Shown here in pieces: positions 35,801 to 44,038 of a stretch of 48,892 bases of DNA (positions within the stretch are counted from its first letter, which is position 1; each line of letters begins with the position of its first letter). This DNA is from an uncultured Eubacteriales bacterium (GTDB lineage: Bacteria; Bacillota; Clostridia; TANB77; CAG-508): contig CASEEU010000056.1 of assembly GCA_949287075.1 (NCBI GenBank), positions 1 to 48,892 on the forward strand. Direction: 5' to 3'. The position numbers were made by a program, and so were the translations under genes. The notes beneath the pieces were generated by a model. It worked only from the letters and a program-made list of their open reading frames with translations, searched no databases and had not been told where the DNA came from.

Positions 35801-38800
35801 TAAGAAATAGTTCCATTGCGCAAGAATTTTATGTAAGATATGTGGGAAATGGATATTATACGATTGTATCCACATCAGCTAATAAAAATCTAGATGTTAA
35901 GAATGCAGCGACCACACCAGGAACAAATGTACAAATATGGCAAAGTAATGGATCAGATGCACAAAAATGGTTGGCAGTAGATGTAGGAAATGGATATTAT
36001 AGCTTTGTATCAAAATGTAATTCATTATATCTGGATGTTGCGAATGCATCAACAGCAGATATGACAAATGTACAAGTATATACAGGAAATAATTCAAATG
36101 CACAAAAATTCAAATTAAATGATATTACAATAGGTACATCAGAAGAAGATTTTACTACAGTAACCATTCATAATAAACGAAAATATATCAAAATTAGAGG
36201 ATTTGCATGGGAAGAAAAAACAGATGGTAAAAATAGTACAAAAGATTACATATGGAATGACGGAACGGAAGATAGAAGATTAGCTAATATACCTGTTAGA
36301 TTAATCAATGCCAATGGAGAAACCATTGACCAAGCTTATACAGATGCCAATGGAGAATATGCATTTGGTAACTATGATGAAAATGAGAATGCAACAAAAC
36401 TAAAAATAGAAGATTTGGTAGGAGCCCATATTGAATTTGCATATAATGGAATGAGTTATCAATCTATTGCAGTAGATCCAAACTTTGTTGTGAATACAGA
36501 AACAAGGGAAAATGGAAATACTATTGTAAAATATGCTGGTGATACCAATAAGGCAACAGACGAAGCATTAAGAGAAGACTTTAATAATCGATATGCAACC
36601 ATTAGTAAAGATATATCTTCTGACACAAATGAAGAAAAAACACATGATATCCAATATGAATATGATGTAACAAACCATAAGAGTACAGTTATTTATGGAG
36701 ATAATGTACAATATGGATATGAAGGACAAACCTACCCTATTTCTGGAGTATATGATCAATATACACTTCAAGCCGTAACAGCAGAAAGTGATACAAATGC
36801 ACTTTGTACAGATTTAACACCAGAAACGATTAGACAAAATGCTGTAGAAGAAATTGGTGGATTGAACTTAGGTGTAGAAGAAAGAATCATGCCAGACTTA
36901 GCCGTTGTAGAAGATATGGATAATATAGAAATTCATTTAAATGGATATAAACATACATATCAATATGCAAGAAGATATGATGATCCAGAAGAATATGCAG
37001 GAGGAGATCCATTTAATGTAGGTGTCAAATTTGCAAGTAAATACATAACAAATTCATATTCAAGAGAAGTATATTCATCAGATGTTGTATATAATCATCA
37101 AGAGGGAGGAACAGAAGGAAAATTAGAAATCTATATTACTTATAGATTACAACTAAGAAATGAGTCAAGTACGGTATATACCAAATTAAAAACACTAGCA
37201 AACTATTATGACGAGAGATATGCAGAAGTACTTGTAAGAGATGATCAATTTGTAACAAATAATGAAGGAATCATTACAGAATATGGAGAAGTAATACGTT
37301 CTGAAATAGATAATAGTTATCATCAAAATGGCATGAAAAAAGCAAACATATATACAGATTATGATATTGCACCAGGTAAGACAAGAGAAATCACGATTAC
37401 ATATAAATTAGGAAATGAAGCAGTTAATAGTTTATTAAATCAAGACCTTACATTAGATTCTATTACAGAGGTGACAAAATATTCTTCATATAGTGATGAT
37501 CAATACACAGTACCATATGCAGGAATCGATGTGGATTCAGCAGCTGATACAATCAATCCAAGTGATTATATTAATACAACTGAAGATGATACAGATAAAG
37601 CACCATCTGTTATACTAACTTTGAAAGATGAAAGATTTATCAAAGGTACTGTATGGGAAGATGGAGCAGATCCAGACTTGTTAAATAACACAGGATATGA
37701 AAAAGAAAGAAGAGGTGACGGTATCTACGAAGAGACAACGGAGAATGTTGTTAAAGATGTTAAAGTAGAATTACTAACGGTTACTGGTTCAGGAGAAGAT
37801 ACGGAATATCAATTAGCAAAAATATATCAATATGATGAAGAAAATAAAAATGAAAGCGTATTAGAGGCTGAAACAAAAACAGATGAGCACGGAAATTATG
37901 AATTTGTCGGAGTGATACCATCAAACTATGTCTTAAGATATACATATGAAGATATGAGTATTCTTTGTGACAAAAATGGAAATATTCTACTAGATGAAGA
38001 AGGAAATACCAAATATATAGATGCAGATAAATATAAATCTACCATCTATAGAGGTGGAGACAAAGAAGCAGTAGAAAATATGGATGATTATTGGTATAGG
38101 GAAGAAACAAGTAAAGATGAAGGTGGACTACCAAGATATTCAGACGCAAAAGATAATGATGAATTTATGAACAATAGATTAGGTGAAAAATTAGACGGTT
38201 TAGATAATACAGATATCACGTATGGATCAATTATAGAAAGTGAAACAACCTTTAAATCTGTTAGTGCAGATACAAGAAAATTCGACATGAAAATAGAATA
38301 TGATGTCAATAAAGATAATATTAGTAAATATGGAGCAGAGTTAAAATTTGAATTTGATCATATTGACTTTGGTATTATTGAAAGACCAAAACAATCTATT
38401 GATGTTAATAAAGAAGTATCAAATATACAAATCAGGTTAACAAATGGTAATGATTTGATAAATGGAGATCCACACTCTCAACCAGGTGTTAGGGTAGTAG
38501 ATGATGATGTATATATTGAAATTGATAATGAAATTATTCAAGGTGCAACATTAATCGTAACATATGGTATCACAGTAGATAACACAGCATGTGAAATAGA
38601 TTATAATACAGATGATTACTATATCTACGGAATTTGGCCAGATAATCGAGAAGAGTACTATAAAATAGCAACTGTTACAGATATGTTTGACTATTTACCA
38701 GAAGACCTGGTATTCCAATTAGACAATGCTACAAATGAAGGTTGGGAATTAGTAAATGATATAACAGACAAAAATAAATATGAAGATAAAGTACTTGCAA

Positions 38801-39246
38801 AACAAGTATATGAAAAGGTAGAAGATCTATCAAATATCATTCACTTAACAGATGAAGGAGCCGAGACATTTGATTTAGAGCCAGGTGAAAGTGCAACAAA
38901 ATATATAGTTGCTTCTAAACAATTATCAGCCGAAACAGATGACTTAACATATGAAAATGATATAGAAGTTGTAAAATTAACAGGAGAAGCACCAATAGAC
39001 TCTATACCAGGAAACTATGACCCAACAGAAAATGAAACATATGATCCAGGAGATCCAAGAGATCCAGAATATCCAAATGGTGGAGAGTTTATGGATGAAA
39101 ATGAACCAGATTGTGACGATGTGGAAGTAACCATCACACCACCTACTGGTGGATATAAACAATATTTACTATATGGAATTTTAGGATTTAGTGTTCTTGT
39201 AATTCTTGGAGTAGGTATTGTAATCATCAAAAAGAAAGTTTTATAG
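29875..39246 (+). CDS. giant fused surface protein A2-B2 (polyprotein-like) with dockerin and ricin-lectin domains
   Basis: A single 3123-residue frame equals an A protein followed by a B protein. A half: N-terminal signal anchor, DUF11-like repeats, a Pro/Asn/Asp linker near 1038-1060, an SdrD-B domain (ISGTIWNDKNEDGTRQSDEP), a last DUF11-like domain, SVSTG at 1352-1356 and a membrane helix to ~1382. Joint: KYKIKLVKIGK, then a second hydrophobic segment ending HFVQA (residue 1413), a signal-peptide-like sequence. B half: WCMNHG with Cys1449 but no QxxxW helix, two SpaA-like domains, a dockerin-like insert (~1763-1822; DLNANGYLEEDD and DVNGDGEVDVSD loops), a ricin-type trefoil (~1945-2092), then SdrD-B and DUF11-like domains close to those of B3. 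It ends with TPPTG (3088-3092), a hydrophobic helix and KKK. Confidence 0.85.
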   Translation: MMKKNSRVKKTLGILFTLIILTLIVFLMNKLISKESFGVEEQKVLLEGNLDKYVNYSLANQTEETLVQYTIRAGIEYGENYIPVKNSELTVNFNQIDDKFPYDVKIIAKSTKVTNGKTKELIQDYQYDANTGSLKINVSNENENGEPINQERTNKDDRDEYVIICYYDTYTEEASERDLNCNVSYKAQMFTEDNKEINGEGKLENTVMENIGDVTSINSYTDDIYNGYMKSNSINGTNYDTQYTEKQKISISKKEIQEKIVVTEENTFVNTNDIQYKSTKILKDDIINLLGENGKIEIFDGNETIIATIDNTTEFNENGEVIITYPENTNKIIIKTSNIENVGILNLENEKVIKADISNLQDTDIKSKVVVRGIREEVIEGNQEKSIENEGTESENVPEIVETETYTVETENTIEVKNAQTNVKVNLDNTQWTNKKQNEMIFNVSLDTTSAQSNLFQNPTVRIQLPSQVEKVIINNSSMVYGNGLVLEDTYVENDTNGNLNIIAKLSGKQTGYHENDLGLMTNIEISAIVILKKDIESTQDKIHLVYTNDYGNKEQGNIEKEITIEDYQEVENEENNDSNSTILNSEKDIISSITNTVQEKVATATAEEIEGLKVEVQPMRGNVTLKDGDTVYEGEYIKYNVKITNTLDKDIHNIKIVGSVPEGVTYGKLNADYYSYNGVYEYNFDENLREKEITVETLGAGKTITEFYEVKVDNLAEGEAEKQITLNIKTYIESSVVSNYEINHIVKPAVVQGFLGACLDNLRDRWNYNFTIDNPEGKEVTVKLEVPKYYELEMIVHGSDGYFLEDLGGTREGNIFIITVTEGGMYSFQGFIPSDSVRADINADKIELQAYGTLVVDGIEYKTNENRIQYEFESVSVTMTSENEGEEVQYEEAINYRIAITNTGRTNYNDKGYNTVSINVKDYLPKEVNPVTMTYEYYPIVNEETGELGTEKVKETKDISGTLTDENGNELAEVDIFLIIPYGETLYIDVETTAGYVYEDTKIENSAIVQGDKINTKTSNIITHTILAQAKQEPIQPEDPDEPTNPDNPNNPDDPNNPNTPEEQKYSISGTIWNDKNEDGTRQSDEPMINGMEIMLIDMKDSSNVKAKTTNAGGSYTFSDLDIGNYIIIFKYDTSTYSVTEYQKMGISDGLNSDAKNQTITLNGEQIDVAVTDTLNVTKNITNVDLGLVENKVCDVQVDKYISHVTVDTQKGRKEYTYDQAKLAKVEIRAKEIEGAIVTIQYEIIVTNHGEIPVTIGEIEDNIIGTLEFSQNNNANWTVEQDGKLINRAFMNQEIGAGESRQLTITFTKTMTSSDTGTYVNQAAVKQINNKKGIEDSNSQNDSSQAQVIISVSTGVIMYISITSAVGLLIVMTIFLILKYKIKLVKIGKLGAFIFVFTTVVAVQGANHFVQAHGIYPQYQYTNFDYIDWESGNSHQFTGGPDGGGGWCMNHGDEAYDGQYYVYACSDTRTPTSNQDADTSITLTKQNTTAGIKYLNGNYIVGPFQVTSSVNIGYVWEVYDLNGSAITGYGVCDENGKNILPIGDYRNVTFYIAIPADKMKSGISKVKVSQTRSGIRTVTTSYYGYLCYHYNGSTPKVPQRVKTKSEFLHDQTTSTTTITNTKSVEWTSFNANLKIIKQDADDCDVRLPNVEVNLRCDSIGYNRNFVSDENGEIYVNNLTPATYVLTENFNANYGYEASRQEEIQIYAGIVREYSLTNEKHTGNLKIEKKDPDNDNVLEGVSFIIRKRLSTEDEEALRDFVNGKGDLNANGYLEEDDLRIILRYVAKKQDLTAEQLNEADVNGDGEVDVSDMRLMIRKIQSAGYVAGMQNDESGNLTSLTTATGTVYLDNMQTTTNPNEATVFVTDKDGLIQIHNILIGSYVVEEISVGDGNFGYEVDDDYITWQANGQTGTGNNITVNVERQRSYKTVPESNIIKDDKKIIDDGSYEIETALSSSKVLDVGYAYTYNGANVNIHVRNSSIAQEFYVRYVGNGYYTIVSTSANKNLDVKNAATTPGTNVQIWQSNGSDAQKWLAVDVGNGYYSFVSKCNSLYLDVANASTADMTNVQVYTGNNSNAQKFKLNDITIGTSEEDFTTVTIHNKRKYIKIRGFAWEEKTDGKNSTKDYIWNDGTEDRRLANIPVRLINANGETIDQAYTDANGEYAFGNYDENENATKLKIEDLVGAHIEFAYNGMSYQSIAVDPNFVVNTETRENGNTIVKYAGDTNKATDEALREDFNNRYATISKDISSDTNEEKTHDIQYEYDVTNHKSTVIYGDNVQYGYEGQTYPISGVYDQYTLQAVTAESDTNALCTDLTPETIRQNAVEEIGGLNLGVEERIMPDLAVVEDMDNIEIHLNGYKHTYQYARRYDDPEEYAGGDPFNVGVKFASKYITNSYSREVYSSDVVYNHQEGGTEGKLEIYITYRLQLRNESSTVYTKLKTLANYYDERYAEVLVRDDQFVTNNEGIITEYGEVIRSEIDNSYHQNGMKKANIYTDYDIAPGKTREITITYKLGNEAVNSLLNQDLTLDSITEVTKYSSYSDDQYTVPYAGIDVDSAADTINPSDYINTTEDDTDKAPSVILTLKDERFIKGTVWEDGADPDLLNNTGYEKERRGDGIYEETTENVVKDVKVELLTVTGSGEDTEYQLAKIYQYDEENKNESVLEAETKTDEHGNYEFVGVIPSNYVLRYTYEDMSILCDKNGNILLDEEGNTKYIDADKYKSTIYRGGDKEAVENMDDYWYREETSKDEGGLPRYSDAKDNDEFMNNRLGEKLDGLDNTDITYGSIIESETTFKSVSADTRKFDMKIEYDVNKDNISKYGAELKFEFDHIDFGIIERPKQSIDVNKEVSNIQIRLTNGNDLINGDPHSQPGVRVVDDDVYIEIDNEIIQGATLIVTYGITVDNTACEIDYNTDDYYIYGIWPDNREEYYKIATVTDMFDYLPEDLVFQLDNATNEGWELVNDITDKNKYEDKVLAKQVYEKVEDLSNIIHLTDEGAETFDLEPGESATKYIVASKQLSAETDDLTYENDIEVVKLTGEAPIDSIPGNYDPTENETYDPGDPRDPEYPNGGEFMDENEPDCDDVEVTITPPTGGYKQYLLYGILGFSVLVILGVGIVIIKKKVL

Positions 39247-39290
39247 GGACGTGTCAAATTGGACATTTTCCGTCCAAAAGGGACAGACCT
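39246..39290 (+). repeat. solo copy of the GGGACGTG repeat end
   Basis: These 45 bases match the left terminal repeat of the MITE at 10899 at 39 positions, but no right-hand repeat follows, so this is a solo or decayed end. Its first G is the last base of the TAG stop of the fused surface gene, the same placement as at 10899. TTGGAC and GTCCAA inside it form a hairpin. Confidence 0.75.
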
Positions 39291-39317
39291 TGAAAACAAA
39301 AAATAAACTTCATAGAT

Positions 39318-39354
39318 AAAGAAATCTATATATAAAATGTATAGATTTCTTTTT
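39318..39354 (+). terminator. intrinsic terminator of surface module 2
   Basis: AAAGAAATCTATA and TATAGATTTCTTT pair over 13 bp around a 9-base loop, with T residues after the stem. Confidence 0.75.
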
Positions 39355-39426
39355 GTTATATTCTTTTTATATAGCTTTGTTCATTTTGTTTGTTCTTTAA
39401 TGATTTGGTGCAATTTCAATGTAAAG

Positions 39427-39540
39427 CTACGCAAATAGGGAGTTGGAGAATTTTAGAATTTTTAAGCGAAAATTGTCATAAAAATGTTAAAAAAATGTAA
39501 AGAATTCGACATAAATGACAATTTTGTATATCCCTAATAG
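39427..39540 (+). promoter_or_regulatory. conserved block upstream of module 3
   Basis: This is the partner of the block at 29661. It shares CTACGCAAATA-GGGA, GAATTTT, TGTCATAAAAATGT and ATCCCTAA. TAGGGA (39436-39441) faces TCCCTA (39531-39536), and AAAATTGTCAT (39469-39479) pairs perfectly with ATGACAATTTT (39515-39525). TTCGACA at 39505-39511 is a Spo0A-box-like sequence on the minus strand. It lies about 40 bases before the module 3 promoter. Confidence 0.5.
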
Positions 39541-39577
39541 GATAAGGAAGCCAAGAGAAAATGGAAAAAAGATAATA

Positions 39578-39606
39578 TTGAAAATAAAAAAAAAAAACCA
39601 TATTAT
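39578..39606 (+). promoter_or_regulatory. promoter of surface module 3
   Basis: TTGAAA at 39578-39583 and TATTAT at 39601-39606 are 17 bases apart; an overlapping TATAAT at 39604-39609 gives a less favourable 20-base spacer. The ribosome binding site GAGGAGG precedes the ATG. Confidence 0.55.
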
Positions 39607-39646
39607 AATATTGATGAAATTTAGCCAATTCTAGAGGAGGGGTAAT

Positions 39647-42600
39647 ATGAAAAAAGCACTGATTATTGCACTAATATGTATCATAACATTGTGTGAAGTA
39701 TTAATACTTGGTGTAAAAATCGTATTTGCTAATGAAAAAGAACAAACAAATGAAGTGCAACAAGCAAATACAGAACAACAAGAAATGGAAGAAGGAAATT
39801 TACAAGAACCAGTAATAAGCTTAGAGCAAAGTGTAGAAAAATTTTACAATGTATCAGAAGATCAAGTGTTATTGCAACAAAAGGTAGTTGTCAATAGAGA
39901 AAAAAATCAAAAGTTAGAAAAAGAGGATATAGAAGTTGTTTCTCCAATGATTCAAGAAAAAAATGCACAAATTGTTACCATTTTAGTAAATGGAAATAGA
40001 TTGGAAGATAACAGCTATCAATATGATGCACAAACAGGCATATTAACCCTTTCTATAGCAAATGAAGAACAATTAAGTTATATTAATCAAGAACAAGATG
40101 TATATCAATTTATATTTGGATATCTAAATATGGAGCCTTTAGAGGCACAAACAATTGATTTAGCTGTTCATATAAATACAAAATATGAAAATTTTGACCA
40201 AATTGCAACCAACAAAGAAGATAACTTAGAAATTGCAGCTCCAATAGGGCAAAGTATTTCCTTGAAAGGAAAAATTTCTTCAGAAATAGCAAAAGGATAT
40301 ATGTATCAAGGAAATCAAAAAGATACAGAATTTGCAGAAGAATATAAAATTGAAGTCTCTAACTTACAAGGTTTTGATCAAATTGTGATTCACAATGCAG
40401 AAGAAAACTATATGTATATGTATCATGACCAAATCATGACTAACAGTGCAGAAGGAAATACATATTTTATGGATACCTATATTGTTAAAGAAGAAATGCT
40501 AAAATTTTTAGGCGAAGATGGAAAGATAACAATAAAAGATGCCAATGGAAGTCTACTAGCAGAGGCTAATAAAGATAGTGAAACAGATGAATCAGGTAGA
40601 ATTCACATTGCTTATCCAGAACAAAGCATTCAAAAAGTGCAAATAGAAATGACAAAACCAATACAAGAAGGAAGTTTGGCTATCAGACACAAAAAAGCCA
40701 TGAAAGCAGAAACAGGATATGAGAAAAACAATTTGCAAAGATTTACAGCATATGAAGAAAAAATTGTTGCCAATGAAATGGAAACGGTTTTAACAATGAA
40801 TTTAACAGAACCAACATTACAAGCAGATTTTCAAGTAAGTAAAACAGATTTATCCACCATGCAACCTAATCAAGAGTTAGAAATGAAATTGGTATTAAAA
40901 TCTGTAAAAAATAATGCAAAATTATACCAAAATCCATTGATAAGAATTACGATGCCAGAAGAAATTGAAACAATCAATTTACAAGACGGTGTTAACTTAT
41001 TATATGAAGATGAAATGCAAGTAGAAAATGCATGGATAGAAGGAAAAACAATTTATATTCAATTAGTAGGAGAACAAACCATCTATAAAGAACAAGCGGT
41101 TCAAGGGGCAGAAATTAATTTTAAAGTAAATGTAACTTTAAATAAAAAAGCAACAAATACCAATAAAGAAATCATTGCACAAGTGACAAATGCAAATGAT
41201 ATGGTGGAAATGAAAGCACCAATCCATATTGTATCACCAAAAGATATGATTACCATTAATAAAGTAGAAACAATGGGAATAGAAGCTTATGGGGAACAAA
41301 ATAGTCTAGAAGCTTCTCTTCAAAGACATTCAGATGCCAAACAAATAGAAATTAAATCGGAAATTATTAATAATAAAGAAAATGTAAATAATGTTAAAAT
41401 TTTAGGAAAAATTCCTACAAATACAACAGAAAATAATTTAAATGCCAATATGGTAACACCAATTTCTGTTGAAGGAGCAGAAGCAACGATTTATTATACA
41501 GAAAATGAAAATGCAGACGAAAATCTTGAAAAAGCAGAAAATGGATGGACAGAAGATATGCAAAGTATCACACAACCTAAAAAATATTTATTAGCAATTA
41601 ACCAAATGAATCAATCAGAAGTAATACATACATCTTATGCTATATCTGTACCATCAAATCTAGAATATAATCAACAAGCGACAGAAGGATATAGTGTATT
41701 TTATACAAGTAGTGAAACCAATATTAACAACACTGTAAAAGCAACAGATGTCACATTAACGACAGGAAAAGGACCAATTCTAGAAACAGAATTATCAGCA
41801 AATGTTGGAAATGATGTTATTTCTTCAGGAGATATTGTAAAAGTTGGGGAAGTGGTTCAATATACTGTTAAAGTAAAAAATACAGGAACAGAAGAAGCTA
41901 ATAATGTCACAGTAAGTGGACAAGTGCCAGAAGGAATGGTATTACTAGAGCAAAAACCAGCAAAAACAACAGAACAGGATTCAGGAATCACTGTAGAAGA
42001 TAGCGGATATGTATATGGCAAAGGGCTTTATAACGAAATACAATCAGAAACCTTTACTGGAACAATTGATACCATTGGAATAGGAGAAACAAAAGAAGTA
42101 CCTATATTATTAAAAGTTATGGAAGTGATGCCAAATATCCATGTGAAAGCACAAATTCAATATGAAGAAGATGTAAAAGAAACCAACGAAATTTCTATTA
42201 CACCACAAGAAAATGCTTTAGAAGTCTATATCAAATCTATTGATGACCCTGCAAAAATCTATCAAAATGGACTTACAACCAAATATGCGATAGGCATTAA
42301 AAATCATTCAGATGAAGCACAAAATCATATTACAGTCAATGTAAATCTTCCTGAATATACACATTTAATCAGAGCCTATATAGGAGAAAATGAGTTTAAT
42401 ATTGAAGAAAATTTGGTGATTGATACGATACAACCACAAGAAGAAATTGAAATGGTCATTATGTTTGCCATAGATGAATTCGGAAAAGATATTACGGAAA
42501 TTCCAACTTCTGTTATTTTGGTAGATGCAACACAAAATGAAACAAGATCAAATGTATTTTATAGAGAAGTTTACAACACAGAAATGGAATTAGATTTAAC

Positions 42601-44020
42601 AGCAACAAATGAAGGAGGATATGTTAAAACAGATGATATCATTGAATATAAAATTCAATTAATCAATACAGGAAAAACAGAAATTGGTAGTTTAGTGATA
42701 GAAGATAAGATACCAAATGAATTAACCATTTTAGAAGTTACAGTAAATGGAGAAAATATAGAATTTGAAGAGAATAATCATATTGCAGAATATATGGGAT
42801 TGGCACAAGGAGAAACAAAAGAAATGATTATCAAGACAATTGTCAATTATTCAGATACCAGAACAGAAGATATCGATGTTGTCAACAAGGTACAAGTACT
42901 ATTAAATGGAGAAGTATATAAAGAAGCACAAGCATCTCATACAATAGAAGCATCAAGAACCAATATAGATCCAAATGACCCAAACAATCCAAATAATCCA
43001 AACAATCCAAATTATCCACAAAATGGATATACCATAAGAGGATATGCATGGGTAGATCAAAATGAAGATGGAAGAATGCAAGATACAGAAGATAGATTTT
43101 CAAATATGAATGTCATGTTATTAAATGTAGAAACAAATGCATTGGTTACAGACGAAAGTGGAAATTATTTAAGAGCAACAACAGGAAATTCAGGAGAATA
43201 TATGTTTACAGACTTAAGCAGTGGAAAGTATATGGTTATATTTGAATATGACACAAGTCGTTATTCTTTATCACCATATCAAAAAAATGATGTCAATGAA
43301 AGTCAAAATTCAGATGTTATTTCTAGAAGTATGAACATTGCTGGAACAGAGAAAACTTATGCTGTAACAGATACACTAGAAATTACAGACAGAAGTATAG
43401 CCAATATCAGTATTGGTTTAATAGAATTAGATGAAGCAGATTTACAAATGGATAAGTTTGTTAAGAGAATTATTACACAAAATTCAGATGGAACAAATGT
43501 AATTACCTATAATGCAGATTCTAATTTGGGAAGAGTAGAATTAGATGCTAGAAAAGCAAGTACAACAAATTTAGTAATCGAATATGAAATCAGAGTAACA
43601 AATGTAGGAGAAGTAGAAGCTTATGCAAGAAATTTAATGGATAGCTTGCCAGATGGTTTAACATTTAATTCGGAATTAAATAAAGATTGGTATCAATCAG
43701 GAGATAGTTTATATAATATAGCTTTATCTAATGAAAAAATAGGTATTGGAGAAAGCAAATCTGTTACATTAACATTGACTAAGAGAATGTCAGAAGATAT
43801 GACAGGAACATATACAAACCGTGCAGCAATTGTAGAAAGTTATACAGAATCTGGAATTGTAGATCATAACAAGGCAAATGATACGAATAGTGCAGATGTG
43901 ATTATTAGTATTCGAACAGGTGCTATTGTAGGATATACGGCACTCATCTTATCAACCATTGTGATGATTGGAACAGGAATTTATTTTATCAAGAAAAAAG
44001 TGTTAGATGTGAATATGTAA
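39647..44020 (+). CDS. giant surface protein A3 (DUF11-like repeats, SdrD-B domain)
   Basis: A 1457-residue secreted protein, the module 3 relative of A1. The signal peptide ends near VFA (residue 28) and is followed by a Glu/Gln-rich stretch. It shares with A1 the pattern YTENENA-...-AENGWTE and NLEYNQ-ATEGY, a segment missing from A2. DUF11-like domains start near residues 711 and 982. A linker of NPN/DPN repeats (~1107-1124) leads to an SdrD-B domain (IRGYAWVDQNEDGRMQDTED) and a last DUF11-like domain with LNKDWYQSGDSLYNIAL, nearly the same as in A1. The end is SIRTG (1421-1425), a membrane helix and KKK. B3 follows after 18 bases. Confidence 0.85.
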   Translation: MKKALIIALICIITLCEVLILGVKIVFANEKEQTNEVQQANTEQQEMEEGNLQEPVISLEQSVEKFYNVSEDQVLLQQKVVVNREKNQKLEKEDIEVVSPMIQEKNAQIVTILVNGNRLEDNSYQYDAQTGILTLSIANEEQLSYINQEQDVYQFIFGYLNMEPLEAQTIDLAVHINTKYENFDQIATNKEDNLEIAAPIGQSISLKGKISSEIAKGYMYQGNQKDTEFAEEYKIEVSNLQGFDQIVIHNAEENYMYMYHDQIMTNSAEGNTYFMDTYIVKEEMLKFLGEDGKITIKDANGSLLAEANKDSETDESGRIHIAYPEQSIQKVQIEMTKPIQEGSLAIRHKKAMKAETGYEKNNLQRFTAYEEKIVANEMETVLTMNLTEPTLQADFQVSKTDLSTMQPNQELEMKLVLKSVKNNAKLYQNPLIRITMPEEIETINLQDGVNLLYEDEMQVENAWIEGKTIYIQLVGEQTIYKEQAVQGAEINFKVNVTLNKKATNTNKEIIAQVTNANDMVEMKAPIHIVSPKDMITINKVETMGIEAYGEQNSLEASLQRHSDAKQIEIKSEIINNKENVNNVKILGKIPTNTTENNLNANMVTPISVEGAEATIYYTENENADENLEKAENGWTEDMQSITQPKKYLLAINQMNQSEVIHTSYAISVPSNLEYNQQATEGYSVFYTSSETNINNTVKATDVTLTTGKGPILETELSANVGNDVISSGDIVKVGEVVQYTVKVKNTGTEEANNVTVSGQVPEGMVLLEQKPAKTTEQDSGITVEDSGYVYGKGLYNEIQSETFTGTIDTIGIGETKEVPILLKVMEVMPNIHVKAQIQYEEDVKETNEISITPQENALEVYIKSIDDPAKIYQNGLTTKYAIGIKNHSDEAQNHITVNVNLPEYTHLIRAYIGENEFNIEENLVIDTIQPQEEIEMVIMFAIDEFGKDITEIPTSVILVDATQNETRSNVFYREVYNTEMELDLTATNEGGYVKTDDIIEYKIQLINTGKTEIGSLVIEDKIPNELTILEVTVNGENIEFEENNHIAEYMGLAQGETKEMIIKTIVNYSDTRTEDIDVVNKVQVLLNGEVYKEAQASHTIEASRTNIDPNDPNNPNNPNNPNYPQNGYTIRGYAWVDQNEDGRMQDTEDRFSNMNVMLLNVETNALVTDESGNYLRATTGNSGEYMFTDLSSGKYMVIFEYDTSRYSLSPYQKNDVNESQNSDVISRSMNIAGTEKTYAVTDTLEITDRSIANISIGLIELDEADLQMDKFVKRIITQNSDGTNVITYNADSNLGRVELDARKASTTNLVIEYEIRVTNVGEVEAYARNLMDSLPDGLTFNSELNKDWYQSGDSLYNIALSNEKIGIGESKSVTLTLTKRMSEDMTGTYTNRAAIVESYTESGIVDHNKANDTNSADVIISIRTGAIVGYTALILSTIVMIGTGIYFIKKKVLDVNM

Positions 44021-44038
44021 GGAAAGGAGGGAGAGTGT

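Noticed and set aside
42967..43020. Minisatellite of AAT/CCA-rich units
   Set aside because: It encodes the NPN/DPN linker of A3. The repeat is short and imperfect and is explained by the protein sequence.
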